Program-made: the position numbers and the translations under genes
NCBI GenBank assembly: GCA_045105235.1
Contig: JBGCDH010000004.1
Coordinates: 62,001 to 126,000 of the forward strand
From: GCA-2684655 sp045105235
GTDB taxonomy: Bacteria; Planctomycetota; UBA1135; UBA2386
Reading direction: 5' to 3'
DNA: 64,000 nucleotides
The notes under the pieces: model-generated
Databases searched by the model: none
The model's input: only the letters and a program-made list of their open reading frames with translations
Told to the model about the DNA's origin: nothing
Part shown: positions 26,354 to 35,804 of the stretch, piece by piece
How the letters are laid out: each line of letters opens with the position of its first letter
Position numbering within the stretch: position 1 is the stretch's first letter

Positions 26354-29300
26354 CTACCGCGTCACGCTGACGTTGAAGTATTTGGCGTCCGGATGGTGAC
26401 AGATCACAGCCGAAGTCGACTGCTCGGGCACCAGCTGGAACTCATCGCTGAGCTCGACACCAATGCGCGAAGCTTCTAGCAGCGGCAGCAGTTTGTCCTG
26501 GTCCTCAATGTTGGGGCAGGCGGGGTAGCCAAATGAGTAGCGGCTGCCCTGATACTTTTGCTTGAAGAGGTCGTTGATGTCCGGCGCATCCTCGGCGGCG
26601 ATGCTGAGCTGCTGACGCATGCGCTTGTGCCAGTATTCTGCCAGCGCCTCGGCTCCCTCGACCGACAGGCCGTGGAAGTGCAGGTACTCATCGTAGCGGT
26701 TCTCGCGGAATAGCCGCTCGCTCTCCGTGGTCGCAACCGCGCCCATCGTCACGAGCGAAAAGCCAACCACGTCGAGCTCGCCGCTCTCTTTGCTGCGGAA
26801 GAAGTCCGACAGGCACATGCGGCGCCCACCCGGCTGGCGAGGAAACTCAAAGCGGCTGAGCGGCGTCTTGCGATCGTTTGGATCGAGCACGACCAGCGCG
26901 TTCTTATCGCTGTAGCACGGCCAATAGCCATACACGACGCGCGGCTCGAGCGTCTTCTCTTCACGCACGCGCTTGACCAGCTCCTTGAAGCGCGGCTCGA
27001 CGGTATCGCGCACGAACTTCTCGTAGACGTCCGCGGGACGCTTGCCCTGCTTGTACTGCCACTGCAGGCGGTAAAGCGCTTTCTTGTTCACATACTGCAT
27101 GACCGTGCCAAGGTCGAGTTCACTCGGCGTAACCACGGCCGGCCCCCAGAACGGCGGCTCCGGCACACTTGGCGCCGGCTCGACTCCACTGTCGGCATAC
27201 TCGGTGAACGCGTGCTTGAGCAGCTCATCCTTCTCGGCGCGCGTCATGCGCCGGTGGCTGGTCACCCGCTTCGGTGCCTTCTCGGCAACCGGGGCACCGC
27301 CCGCCGCCGCAGCCGAAGCCACAACCTCGACAGCCTCAGCCGGCGCCGCCTTGGGCTTGGTCCGCCCCGTCAGCTCATCCATGATGTGCAGACCGGAGAA
27401 CGCATCCGTGCCGTAGAACACGCGTCCTTCGCCGTAGGCGGACTGCAGGTCTTGCTCGACAAATGCGCGATTGAGGGCCGCACCGCCACAGATGACCGGC
27501 GTGCGGATATCCCGGCTCTTCATCAGCTCGAGGTTTTCCTTCATCACGACCGTCGACTTGACGAGCAAGCCGCTCATCCCGATGGCGTCCGCCTTGTGCT
27601 CACGCGCCGCCTCGAGGATCTGCTCGACCGGCACCTTGATGCCGATATTGACGACCTTGTAGCCGTTGTTGCTAACAACAATATCGACGAGGTTCTTGCC
27701 GATGTCGTGCACGTCGCCGCGCACCGTCGCAAGCACCATGACACCCTTCTCTTCGCCCTCCACCTTGTCCATGTGAGGCTCAAGGTGGGCGACCGCGGCC
27801 TTCATGCATTCCGCCGACTGCAGCACGAACGGCAGCTGCATCTCGCCGCTACCAAACAGCTCGCCAACGACTTTCATGCCGCCAAGCAGCACATCATTGA
27901 TGATCTCGAGAGGCGCATACTTCTGCATCGCCTCATCGAGATGCTTGTCGATGCCGATCTTGTTGCCATCGATGATGCGCTTCTTGAGGCGCTCCTCGAC
28001 CTCAAGATCCATTTCATCAACACCCGAGCTGGTATCGATGCGCTTGGCACCCGCGAACCGCTCCATAAACTTGAACAGCGGATCGTAGCCCTCGCGACGG
28101 CGATCGTAGATGAGGTCGAGAGTGACCTCGCGCTCCTCGTCGCTGAGCTTGTGCGTCGGGATGATCTTGCTCGCGTGCACGATCGCCGAATCGAGCCCGT
28201 TCTTGATCGCCTCGGCCAGGTAGACCGAGTTGAGGATCTGGCGCGGATACGGATCGAGACCAAAGCTGATGTTGCTCAACCCCAGGATCGTGCGGACCCC
28301 CGGCATGTTCTCCTTGATCAGCTTGATGCCGTCCAAGGTCTGCACACCAGCGTCACGCGACGCCTCATCACCGGAGCCGATCGTAAACGTCAGCGGATCA
28401 AACATCAGATCGCCCGGCTGCAGGCCGTGGCGATTGACGACGATGTCGTAGATGCGCTTGGCGACCTCAAGCTTGCGCTCGGCGGTCTTCGCCATGCCGT
28501 CTTCGTCGATCGTCAAGGCCACAAACATGGCGCCATAGCGGCGGGCTAGCCGGCACAGCTCATCGGCCTTTTCCTCCCCATCCTCGAGGTTGATCGAATT
28601 GATGATCGGGCGCCCCGGGATCGCGCGCAGCGCCTTTTCGACGACGTCGATCTGCGTGCTGTCGATCATGACGGGCGCCGTCACCTGCTGCACCATCGGG
28701 TGCAGCAGCTTGAGCATGTCGGCCGCCTCGTCGCGCCCGACGTAGGCGCTACATAGATCGAGCACGTGCGAACCATCGCGCACCTGATCTTTGGCGATCT
28801 CGAGCATGCCCTCGACGTCGCCGGACAGCATCAGCTCGCGAAACTTCTTGCTGCCGTTCGCATTGGTTCGCTCTCCGACGATCAGCGGCCCAGAATCCTG
28901 GTCGAGCGGCGTCGCATGAAACAGCGACGCCAACTGAGGCTCATAGAATGTCGGGCGAGGCTTCGCCACAAGCCCTTCGACCGCCTCCGCCATCGCCGCA
29001 ACGTGCTCCGGCGTCGTGCCGCAGCAACCGCCGACGAGTCCGACACCAAGGTCTTTGACGAAGTGCTGCTGGAACTTGGCGAGCTCGGCGGGCGTCAGGT
29101 CGTAGACAGCGTGACCGCCGACGTTGCGCGGCAAGCCGGCATTCGGCATCACCATGATGTGACGCGTTGTCGTCTTACTCAGAAACCGCACCGACTCCTG
29201 CATGAGGTCGGGACCGGTCGCACAGTTGAGGCCGATGACATCCACCGGCAGCGCCTCGAGCGTCGTCACCGCCGCCGCAATATCACTGCCGACGAGCATC

Positions 29301-29923
29301 GTGCCCGTGGTCTCGATGGTCACGGTGCAGATGATTGGCACCTCACGACCCTGCGAATCCATCGCGTCGCGCGCCGCGTTGACGGCGAGCTTGACCTGCA
29401 GGATGTCCTGGCACGTCTCGATATTGAGGCAGTCCACGCCGCCGGCAATCAACCCCTCGGCGTAGACCTTGTAGGCGTCATAGAGTTCATCGATGGATAT
29501 GTGACCAAGCGTCACCAGCTTGGTGCCAGGCCCCATCGAGCCGGCGACAAAGCGCGGCCTATCCGCCGTGCTCTTTTCGTCGGCCACGCGGCGGGCCAGA
29601 GCCGCAGCGATCTTGTTGAGCTCAAACGAACGCTCACCAATGTCAAACTCGTCGAGCACATAGGGCATGCCGCCAAACGTGTTGGTCTCGACGACATCGG
29701 CACCGGCGTCGTAGTAGCGCGCGTGGATCGCTTCGATGACGTCCGGCCGCGTCTCTACCAGCAGTTCATTGCAGCCCTCGAGACCACGAAAGTCCTCGAG
29801 GGTCAGGTCTGCGGATTGGATCTGGGTGCCCATGCCGCCGTCGAACACAAGCACACGCTCCTTCAACGAGCGGAGAATGGGGAACTTGTCGAGGCGTTCG
29901 GCCGGTACGAAGCGTTCTGTCAT
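26354..29923 (-). CDS. metH: Cobalamin-dependent methionine synthase
   Basis: This 1189-residue full-length MetH transfers a methyl group from methyltetrahydrofolate through cobalamin to homocysteine, making methionine in the cytosol. All four modules are present. The homocysteine domain (1-330) has VFDGGMGTQIQ, NCATGPDLM and the zinc cysteines of GGCCGTTPEH. The pterin domain (about 350-620) follows. The B12 cap and binding domains (about 640-870) carry DVHDIGKNLVDIVVSNNGY with the lower-ligand His. The activation domain (about 930-1189), which uses SAM to reactivate the cofactor, has GYWPCYS and SFGYPACPNIEDQ. An Ala/Pro/Glu-rich linker separates B12 and activation domains. ATG 29923 (MTERFVPAERL) matches the family start. 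The upstream gap of about 100 bp has no visible riboswitch. Confidence 0.97.
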   Translation of the reverse strand: MTERFVPAERLDKFPILRSLKERVLVFDGGMGTQIQSADLTLEDFRGLEGCNELLVETRPDVIEAIHARYYDAGADVVETNTFGGMPYVLDEFDIGERSFELNKIAAALARRVADEKSTADRPRFVAGSMGPGTKLVTLGHISIDELYDAYKVYAEGLIAGGVDCLNIETCQDILQVKLAVNAARDAMDSQGREVPIICTVTIETTGTMLVGSDIAAAVTTLEALPVDVIGLNCATGPDLMQESVRFLSKTTTRHIMVMPNAGLPRNVGGHAVYDLTPAELAKFQQHFVKDLGVGLVGGCCGTTPEHVAAMAEAVEGLVAKPRPTFYEPQLASLFHATPLDQDSGPLIVGERTNANGSKKFRELMLSGDVEGMLEIAKDQVRDGSHVLDLCSAYVGRDEAADMLKLLHPMVQQVTAPVMIDSTQIDVVEKALRAIPGRPIINSINLEDGEEKADELCRLARRYGAMFVALTIDEDGMAKTAERKLEVAKRIYDIVVNRHGLQPGDLMFDPLTFTIGSGDEASRDAGVQTLDGIKLIKENMPGVRTILGLSNISFGLDPYPRQILNSVYLAEAIKNGLDSAIVHASKIIPTHKLSDEEREVTLDLIYDRRREGYDPLFKFMERFAGAKRIDTSSGVDEMDLEVEERLKKRIIDGNKIGIDKHLDEAMQKYAPLEIINDVLLGGMKVVGELFGSGEMQLPFVLQSAECMKAAVAHLEPHMDKVEGEEKGVMVLATVRGDVHDIGKNLVDIVVSNNGYKVVNIGIKVPVEQILEAAREHKADAIGMSGLLVKSTVVMKENLELMKSRDIRTPVICGGAALNRAFVEQDLQSAYGEGRVFYGTDAFSGLHIMDELTGRTKPKAAPAEAVEVVASAAAAGGAPVAEKAPKRVTSHRRMTRAEKDELLKHAFTEYADSGVEPAPSVPEPPFWGPAVVTPSELDLGTVMQYVNKKALYRLQWQYKQGKRPADVYEKFVRDTVEPRFKELVKRVREEKTLEPRVVYGYWPCYSDKNALVVLDPNDRKTPLSRFEFPRQPGGRRMCLSDFFRSKESGELDVVGFSLVTMGAVATTESERLFRENRYDEYLHFHGLSVEGAEALAEYWHKRMRQQLSIAAEDAPDINDLFKQKYQGSRYSFGYPACPNIEDQDKLLPLLEASRIGVELSDEFQLVPEQSTSAVICHHPDAKYFNVSVTR

Positions 29924-30025
29924 CGGGTGACACGCAACATACCGCGGCAAGAGCCACGCCCCGGGCGAAATCCGCCGTTCACGGCCGCCAAACACACGCC
30001 GGCAGCAGAATCGGTTGGTCGAAAG

Positions 30026-31300
30026 TCAGCGCCTGTGCGCCTCTGCCTTGTTCTTGGCCTTAGCGGGAGGCCGATCCGGCAAGCCCAAGCCAATGGGCGA
30101 AGGCTCAACCTCGAGCGGCGGTGGCAGGATGACGCCAGCAAACAACACGCCAGCAACGATGGAGCCACCGACCAAGATCATACGAAAGACAAATGGGGCA
30201 CTCTCGCTGAATTCGCCGGAGATGGCCGTCGTAAGCCCCGACAATCCGAGACTGCCGGGCACCAGGAGCAGAAGCCCCGGCGTCCGGACAATCGCTGCCG
30301 GCGCGCGCAGCCAGCGCGAGTGCAGGTTGCCGAGCAGCGCCACCGCCATCGCACCGACTACGGGCCCTAGCTCGCTCCCCAAGATCGCGCTGCCCAAACG
30401 AGCACCGCCAAACCCCGCGGCGATTGCGAGCAGCACCCATGGCGCCTGCCGAAGCGTGCCACGCAGCAGCAGAACGAAGGCCACCCAGGTAACGCACAGC
30501 GCGACGACGAGCCAGCCAACGCCGAGCACCTCGGCCGGCCCCACGACGATGTCGCCGCAAAGCTCCGAGGCGACGCGGTCGCCAATGCCCACGCCAATGG
30601 CCATCGTCACAAAGACAGCAATGGCGCCCATGAGGCGGGCGCTGCCGGCCGCCAGGTGTCGAATTGCCAGTTCGGCAAGAGCCGTCGTAAATGACAGACC
30701 GGGCAACAACACAATGATGGCTGCAATCGTCGTGACCGGAACGTCGATCGGCTGCCACCAAACAGCCATCGCGCGGACGAAGAACGCGGCAACCGCACAC
30801 GTCAGCGCCGCCTGAACATCGCCGAGACTGGGCCGCCGGCGCGCCAGCAACCCAATGCAGCCCACCAGCAAGCCAGCAAGAGACGCAACCAACACCTCGT
30901 TGCCGCCACCGCCCAAGAGAGCTGCAGCGCCGCCGCCAATCAAAAGTTGGCCGACAACATCCACCCAGGCGCGCGGCCCACTCGCGGCAAGCACCGCGCG
31001 CAGCTCCTGAAGCCCGTCTTCGACCGAAAGCTCGTGACGGACGACGCAATCGCGGATGCGGTAGAGAGCCGCCAGCCGGCCCAGGTCGTGATCGCCCGGA
31101 ACCACACGAAGCAGCGTGGTGCGCGCTTCTTCCCCCGGCTCGCCAACAGCGAGAAAGATCGCCGTCGGCGTCGCAAAGAAGCTGCCCTCCATCCCGAGCG
31201 CTCGGCTGCAGGCAACCATGGAGTCTTCAACCCGATACGCGGGGCTGCCCAGCGCGTGCATCGCGCGGCCAAGCTCAACGACAAAGGCGTGCTTGCTCAC
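30026..31300 (-). CDS. Threonine/serine exporter family protein (ThrE/YjjP-YjjB-like)
   Basis: This 424-residue inner-membrane protein has the two-part layout of ThrE. An N-terminal hydrophilic domain (about residues 1-110, FVVELGRAMHALGSPAYRVE and DSMVACSRALGMEGSFFATP) is followed by about ten hydrophobic helices. The characteristic ALLGGGGNEVLVASLAGLLVG and LLVPGSLGLSGLTTAISG segments are present. Members export threonine and serine, and some other substrates, using the proton gradient. The protein is a single-chain fusion, whereas E. coli has split YjjP and YjjB. The start is GTG 31300 with no good ribosome-binding site. It stands alone between metH and the kelch gene. Confidence 0.88.
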   Translation of the reverse strand: MSKHAFVVELGRAMHALGSPAYRVEDSMVACSRALGMEGSFFATPTAIFLAVGEPGEEARTTLLRVVPGDHDLGRLAALYRIRDCVVRHELSVEDGLQELRAVLAASGPRAWVDVVGQLLIGGGAAALLGGGGNEVLVASLAGLLVGCIGLLARRRPSLGDVQAALTCAVAAFFVRAMAVWWQPIDVPVTTIAAIIVLLPGLSFTTALAELAIRHLAAGSARLMGAIAVFVTMAIGVGIGDRVASELCGDIVVGPAEVLGVGWLVVALCVTWVAFVLLLRGTLRQAPWVLLAIAAGFGGARLGSAILGSELGPVVGAMAVALLGNLHSRWLRAPAAIVRTPGLLLLVPGSLGLSGLTTAISGEFSESAPFVFRMILVGGSIVAGVLFAGVILPPPLEVEPSPIGLGLPDRPPAKAKNKAEAHRR

Positions 31301-31372
31301 GCGGACACGCTACGCATCGTCGCGCAAAAAAGCGGGCCACAACTGAAACGCATGCCGCACCTGGCAGCGAGA

Positions 31373-33613
31373 TCAAGGCGCGCCAACACGCGCCTGCAGC
31401 AAGTTCGCCGTAGCGAGCGTCGAGCTGGCAAAGTCCCAGGAAGCCGCTTGCACAAAGGGCTCAAGCCCCAGCGCCGCCGGCTCGTCGGGAAGTGCCAACA
31501 GTCCGAATGCCTCCGGCCCCTGCGACAGCATCGGGATCGCAACATCCGCGGTTGCCCATGCGAAACAGCCGGGCGCGCCGAGCGCGGCCAGCTCGACGGG
31601 CGCCGCCAGCTCCTGGAAACCGACCCATCCAATCGGCAGGGCGACGAACGAAGGCAGCGCGTTGCGAAGCCGAAACCGGACCGTCGAATCGATCGCGGCC
31701 GGATCTAGCGCTTCGAGCTCAAGCAGACCGTTCCCGGCATCGCAACCGATGCCGGACGCGATCCAAGCCGCAAGTTCGACCTGCTGCAGCCGCCAGAGCG
31801 ATCCGAAAATGATCTCGGAGCTATCGCCAGCGCCGCCGAAAACAACGGTCTCGCGACGATCACGGTCGTAGGCCCCGCCCATGCGCCTGCCGGTATCCGG
31901 CTTGGTGGCCGTCACGAGTTCGACCCAGTCGGCGCCGTCCCAGAGCCACGTCTGATCGAGATCCGAACCGCTCGTTTGCCGCGCGTAGCCAAGAACCGCT
32001 TCGCGCACACCGTCGTACGTCAGCGAATCGCTGTCGAGGCCGCGCGGCCCGCCGCTCGAGGCCAACGCCCAGGCCTGACCGTCAAACTCCCACGTTTCGA
32101 CAAATGGCCCGAAACCGCTACCTCCGATCAAGACCACCCGATCCCGCATGCGGTCGTAGGCCATGCCCGCACTGTCTCGCTCCGGCGGGCGGACAGTGGT
32201 CGTCAGCTCCGTCCAATCGACGCCGTCCCACGCCCAAAGGTCGTTGAGCCAATCGCCGAAACCGGTGACCGAACGCCCACCAAACAGCAGCACACGCTGT
32301 CGGCGGCTGTCGTAGCAGACGCTCGGATCGCGACGCAACGGCGGCGCCGACGCGAGCGGGATCTGCTCCCATTCGTTGCCGGCCAACCGGTACATCGGAA
32401 AGACTGGATTGAACGTATTGGGGTCCCCGCCCAACAACACGAGTCCGGCTCGCGCATCATCGAACACAATTCGAGTTCCACGAGGTGACCCCGGCCAGCT
32501 GGGCGACGGCAGTTGATTGGCTTGAGCTCGCACCAACAGCTCCCAGTTGGACTGCTCAAGTCGCCAGAGATCCGACTCGCCAGACTCACCTCCATACATG
32601 TAGGTGCGGCGCAACGAAGCGTCATGGGCCAGCTTGGTTTCTTGCCGCCCGCCGGGCGCACCAAACGTCCGCCTTTGCCAAGACGCGCCATCCCACTCCC
32701 AGATACTGGAGTCCACCGAACTTCCGATCGTTCGACCGCCCACGCTACCGACGATGTTCCTGACGGGATCAAACCAGACCCCGTGGTCGGACGCTTGCGG
32801 ACCTCCAACCCCCAAAGGCACCCATTGGCTCAGCAGTCCATCCCAAGCATGAAGCGCCGGATCGGCGAGATCGCCACCGCCAACGAGCAGCAGACGCTGG
32901 CCGTTGCCGTCGTAGACCATGCGCGACCCCGCATTCCCCGAGAACGACGGACCTGGTTCACGCAGCCACTGTGAACCGTCCCACGCCCAAAGACCGCTCT
33001 CTTGCGATGGTTGAAAAACAACACAGCTGCCGCGCGAAGGATCATAGACAATCGATGGATATGCCAGCGAGTGCCGCGGACGCACCAACGGATTGGGGAT
33101 TGCTACCCAATCCACGGCGTCATATTCCCAAACCTGTCCTGCCCCAATCCCAACGGCCGCCCAACAGACGACACGATCGCGCGCGGCGTCGTAGGCGATC
33201 GAAAACCCAGACGTCGTCGGGTTCTGTGTGACGGGAGCCTCACTCCAATCGACGCCGTCGAACACCCAGGTCGAGAGCGACGATTGCTGTGCGGGACGTC
33301 CCAGAGCGACGACACGGTTGCGCGTCGAATCCAACGCGGCGACCCACTCCCCGGCCGGCGGACGCACAACCGGCGACAGCTCGCTCAGCTGGACGCCGTC
33401 CCAGCTCCAGACGTCTCCGAAGTAGCGATCGTCAACACCTCCGAATATCAGCACCCGGCCGCCGGCTTCGTCGAAGACCGTTGCGTGCCGCGATCGAGAG
33501 GCGAACCCCGGCACGGTGCTCCAGGTCGACTGAGCGAATAGAACGCCGACACATAGAGACGCCGCAACGAACGCCAGAAGCCGCGACCGCGCAGCCGGTA
33601 TAGCAAAGTGCAT
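31373..33613 (-). CDS. Secreted kelch-repeat beta-propeller protein with C-terminal module
   Basis: This 746-residue exported protein has signal peptide MHFAIPAARSRLLAFVAASL, followed by CVGVLFAQ. Residues of about 25-620 contain around ten kelch-type blades (for example RVLIFGGVDDRYFGDVWSWD, RVLLFGGRSVTG and WLNDLWAWDG), typical of galactose-oxidase-like propellers. No copper-radical Tyr-Cys site or other enzyme motif is apparent, so it is probably a binding or structural protein. The last 120 residues start with GIGCDAGNGLLELEAL and end with an aromatic and Leu-rich segment. I associate such cysteine-opened C-terminal modules with exported planctomycete proteins, and they may act in cell-surface sorting. 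ATG 33613 gives the signal peptide, so the longer upstream frame is rejected. Confidence 0.88.
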   Translation of the reverse strand: MHFAIPAARSRLLAFVAASLCVGVLFAQSTWSTVPGFASRSRHATVFDEAGGRVLIFGGVDDRYFGDVWSWDGVQLSELSPVVRPPAGEWVAALDSTRNRVVALGRPAQQSSLSTWVFDGVDWSEAPVTQNPTTSGFSIAYDAARDRVVCWAAVGIGAGQVWEYDAVDWVAIPNPLVRPRHSLAYPSIVYDPSRGSCVVFQPSQESGLWAWDGSQWLREPGPSFSGNAGSRMVYDGNGQRLLLVGGGDLADPALHAWDGLLSQWVPLGVGGPQASDHGVWFDPVRNIVGSVGGRTIGSSVDSSIWEWDGASWQRRTFGAPGGRQETKLAHDASLRRTYMYGGESGESDLWRLEQSNWELLVRAQANQLPSPSWPGSPRGTRIVFDDARAGLVLLGGDPNTFNPVFPMYRLAGNEWEQIPLASAPPLRRDPSVCYDSRRQRVLLFGGRSVTGFGDWLNDLWAWDGVDWTELTTTVRPPERDSAGMAYDRMRDRVVLIGGSGFGPFVETWEFDGQAWALASSGGPRGLDSDSLTYDGVREAVLGYARQTSGSDLDQTWLWDGADWVELVTATKPDTGRRMGGAYDRDRRETVVFGGAGDSSEIIFGSLWRLQQVELAAWIASGIGCDAGNGLLELEALDPAAIDSTVRFRLRNALPSFVALPIGWVGFQELAAPVELAALGAPGCFAWATADVAIPMLSQGPEAFGLLALPDEPAALGLEPFVQAASWDFASSTLATANLLQARVGAP

Positions 33614-33706
33614 GACGCCATGATAACGATCGCGCCAATCTGCCGACCTCGGACTGCATGGCGACAAAGCCGGCTCGAACGGCCGACCGAACCTCACCTC
33701 GTGGCT

Positions 33707-34114
33707 CTATCGCAAGCTTTCGAGTCGGCCTGCGGCATCGACGATCTGCGTCACGCGCAAACCGTATACGTCATCGACGAGCACCACTTCGCCGCGCGCC
33801 ACGAGCTTGCCGTTGACGCGTAAATCGACCGGCTCTTCGGCCTTCTTGTCGAGAGCGATGACGCTGCCCGGAACGAGCTTGAGCACGTCTTCCAGACTCA
33901 TCTGCGCCCGGCCAACTTCGACCGAGATCGGAATCTCCACGTCGAGCAGCAGATCGAGGTTTTGCTTCTCGTCCGCGACGCTGCCAGGACCGAGTTGGCC
34001 AAACGCAACCGGCTGAATCGCTGCTGACGCGAGCTCCGCGGAGGCCTGCGCGACGTCGCTCGCGTTGCCCCATTCCTCGGCCGACTGGTCGTCGTTTTGC
34101 TCGTTGTCCGTCAT
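33707..34114 (-). CDS. fliN: Flagellar motor switch protein FliN
   Basis: This 135-residue C-ring component forms the lower ring of the rotor with FliM and binds the export ATPase complex. The C-terminal SpoA-type domain (residues 50-130) shows LDLLLDVEIPISVEVGRAQM, LVPGSVIALDKKAEEPVDL and VNGKLVARGEVVLVDD, near-canonical for FliN. The N-terminal 45 residues are acidic and variable, as usual. It is the last gene of the second flagellar block, 15 bp after fliM, and transcribed toward the kelch gene across a 93-bp gap. Confidence 0.96.
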   Translation of the reverse strand: MTDNEQNDDQSAEEWGNASDVAQASAELASAAIQPVAFGQLGPGSVADEKQNLDLLLDVEIPISVEVGRAQMSLEDVLKLVPGSVIALDKKAEEPVDLRVNGKLVARGEVVLVDDVYGLRVTQIVDAAGRLESLR

Positions 34115-34129
34115 CGAGAGTTGTGGTTG

Positions 34130-35125
34130 TTAACCACCCATCACATCGGCGATACGCGCACCCAACCTGTTGCCGATTCGACCGATGTGCGCCTGAAACT
34201 TGGGCTTGCCCATGACGGGCACGGACGCCGGCTCGCCAAAGCGCTTCTGCAGCGGGATCACGTCCCCAGGCTGCAGCTCCAGCAGCTGGCCGAGGCGAAT
34301 ACGGGAGTCGCCGAGATTGACCGCGAGGTCGACCGGCATTTTGTCGAGCGAACCCGCAACCTGCTGCCGCATCGAGCCAGGATCGAGCTGCGACACGGAG
34401 TCGCGACTGAAACGCTCGAGCAACGACTCCATCGACGTGAAGGGAATCACAAGGCGGAGATCCCCGATCAGAAAGTCTCCGGTGGCCTGAAAGTAGATCG
34501 ACAGCACGACGTCCTGCGACGGCAGAATCTGCGCCATCGAAGGGTTGCAGAAGCGGTTCTCGATCTTCCACTTGAGTTCGACGACTTCACCGAGCGCTTC
34601 GCAGATCCGATCGATGCAGGGCGCCACCAGGGCCTCGGCAACGGTGTGTTCGGCGGCGGTAAAATCCTTGGGCACCTTGGTCACCTTGCCGGACCCGCCA
34701 AGAATGCGGTCGACAGCGCCGTACAGCAGGCTCGTGCTAACGGTCAGCAAACAGGGCTGACGAAACGGCTGCATGTCGAGCACGTAGATGGCAACGGGCC
34801 CGGGCAGCTGATCCAACCACGTCGAGAAGCGCATCTGTTCGACGGCGACACAGTCGCAGCGCGTATCGAGGCGCAGCTTGTCGCTGATGGTCGCTGACAT
34901 CAGTTTGCCGGCGCTCTCGAAGTAGCGCTCGATACCACGCAGTTGCTCACGGCCGAGACGGTTCGGCTTGAGCAGATCCACGGGGCTGATGACCCTGCCG
35001 TCGGCGGCCTCGACCGGTGCCATCATCGGCTCGGAGTCGGCCGAGTCTGGCTCGATCGCACCACCCTCGCTGCGGAACATCTGCAGCAGGGTGTCGATCT
35101 CTTCGTTGCTGAGGATTTCGTCCAC
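34130..35125 (-). CDS. fliM: Flagellar motor switch protein FliM
   Basis: This 331-residue middle component of the C ring reverses motor rotation on CheY-P binding. The extreme N-terminus LSNEEIDTLLQMF is the conserved CheY-binding helix. The middle is a CheC-like domain (IERYFESAGKLMSATIS, then GAVDRILGG). The C-terminus is a SpoA domain (VDLAVNLGDSRIRLGQLLEL) that pairs with FliN. Length is standard. The start is GTG 35125. FliN follows 15 bp later and FliL precedes it with a 91-bp gap, so all belong to the same minus-strand transcript. The presence of the CheY motif implies a chemotaxis system elsewhere in the genome. Confidence 0.96.
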   Translation of the reverse strand: MDEILSNEEIDTLLQMFRSEGGAIEPDSADSEPMMAPVEAADGRVISPVDLLKPNRLGREQLRGIERYFESAGKLMSATISDKLRLDTRCDCVAVEQMRFSTWLDQLPGPVAIYVLDMQPFRQPCLLTVSTSLLYGAVDRILGGSGKVTKVPKDFTAAEHTVAEALVAPCIDRICEALGEVVELKWKIENRFCNPSMAQILPSQDVVLSIYFQATGDFLIGDLRLVIPFTSMESLLERFSRDSVSQLDPGSMRQQVAGSLDKMPVDLAVNLGDSRIRLGQLLELQPGDVIPLQKRFGEPASVPVMGKPKFQAHIGRIGNRLGARIADVMGG

Positions 35126-35216
35126 GGGTCTGTTGGGGCTTGGAGCTAGCGGTTGGGGGGTTTGGGCAAAGTCGGCCGCGCACCCCGGGGAGGGAGCGCA
35201 AAAGCCCGGTCGTCAT

Positions 35217-35723
35217 CTACTGCAGCAGCCAATCGATCCACATCACGCGCGTGACTTTGGCGAGTTTCTCTTCGCTGTCGCCAAACAGGACCTTGTCCAT
35301 TTCTTCGATCAGGTCGTGTTCGAGCAATCGAATCCCAGCCTCGGAAGTCAGCTCTTCCATACTGCGCGTCTTGAACAGCAGCAGAGCTCGTGAGTTCGCC
35401 TCATCCCACTTCGACTTGATTTGCTCGTAGGCGTCGTGCTCAAGGTCTTCGCGAACCGTGTAGACAAACTTGAACGACACCCGCGCCACGCCCTTGCCGG
35501 CACGCGTCCGGGGGTTGAACTCTTTCTTGATCACGTCCGGGTGCGTGACGTCAATGTCCTCGTAATGCGGCTCTTCTACCGGCACCTCGACGGTCTTCGG
35601 CGGAATCGCGAACACCACACCGGCACCGCCGACGAGGGCACCAATTGCGATCATGACAATCGGCGGCAAGCCCTTCTTCTTGCCCTCCTCGCCCTCCTCT
35701 TCCTTTTTCTTCTCGTCAGCCAC
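35217..35723 (-). CDS. fliL: Flagellar basal body-associated protein FliL
   Basis: This 168-residue FliL is an inner-membrane protein that supports stator function and torque at the motor. Residues 1-20 are very basic and acidic (DEKKKEEEGEEGKKKG), followed by one transmembrane helix (LPPIVMIAIGALVGGAGVVF) and a periplasmic domain ending in the FliL-typical EVKKVLFGDSEEKLAKVTRV-like region. The start is GTG 35723 with an excellent ribosome-binding site (aggagaggg). It lies between the MotE-like gene and fliM. The N-terminal Lys/Glu run is unusually long for FliL. Confidence 0.92.
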   Translation of the reverse strand: MADEKKKEEEGEEGKKKGLPPIVMIAIGALVGGAGVVFAIPPKTVEVPVEEPHYEDIDVTHPDVIKKEFNPRTRAGKGVARVSFKFVYTVREDLEHDAYEQIKSKWDEANSRALLLFKTRSMEELTSEAGIRLLEHDLIEEMDKVLFGDSEEKLAKVTRVMWIDWLLQ

Positions 35724-35804
35724 TTGCCCTCTCCTGCTTCACGACGATTGCCGCCGCTGCTCGCGCCACCAGCGGCGGCACGCCTTGGTGAATCGAACCG
35801 CCGA

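Noticed and set aside
29924..30025. Cobalamin or SAM riboswitch before metH
   Set aside because: The gap is only about 100 bp and no B12-box-like or SAM aptamer element was seen.
28766..30370. 534-residue plus-strand open frame opposite metH
   Set aside because: MetH motifs are unmistakable on the minus strand and the opposite frame has shadow composition.
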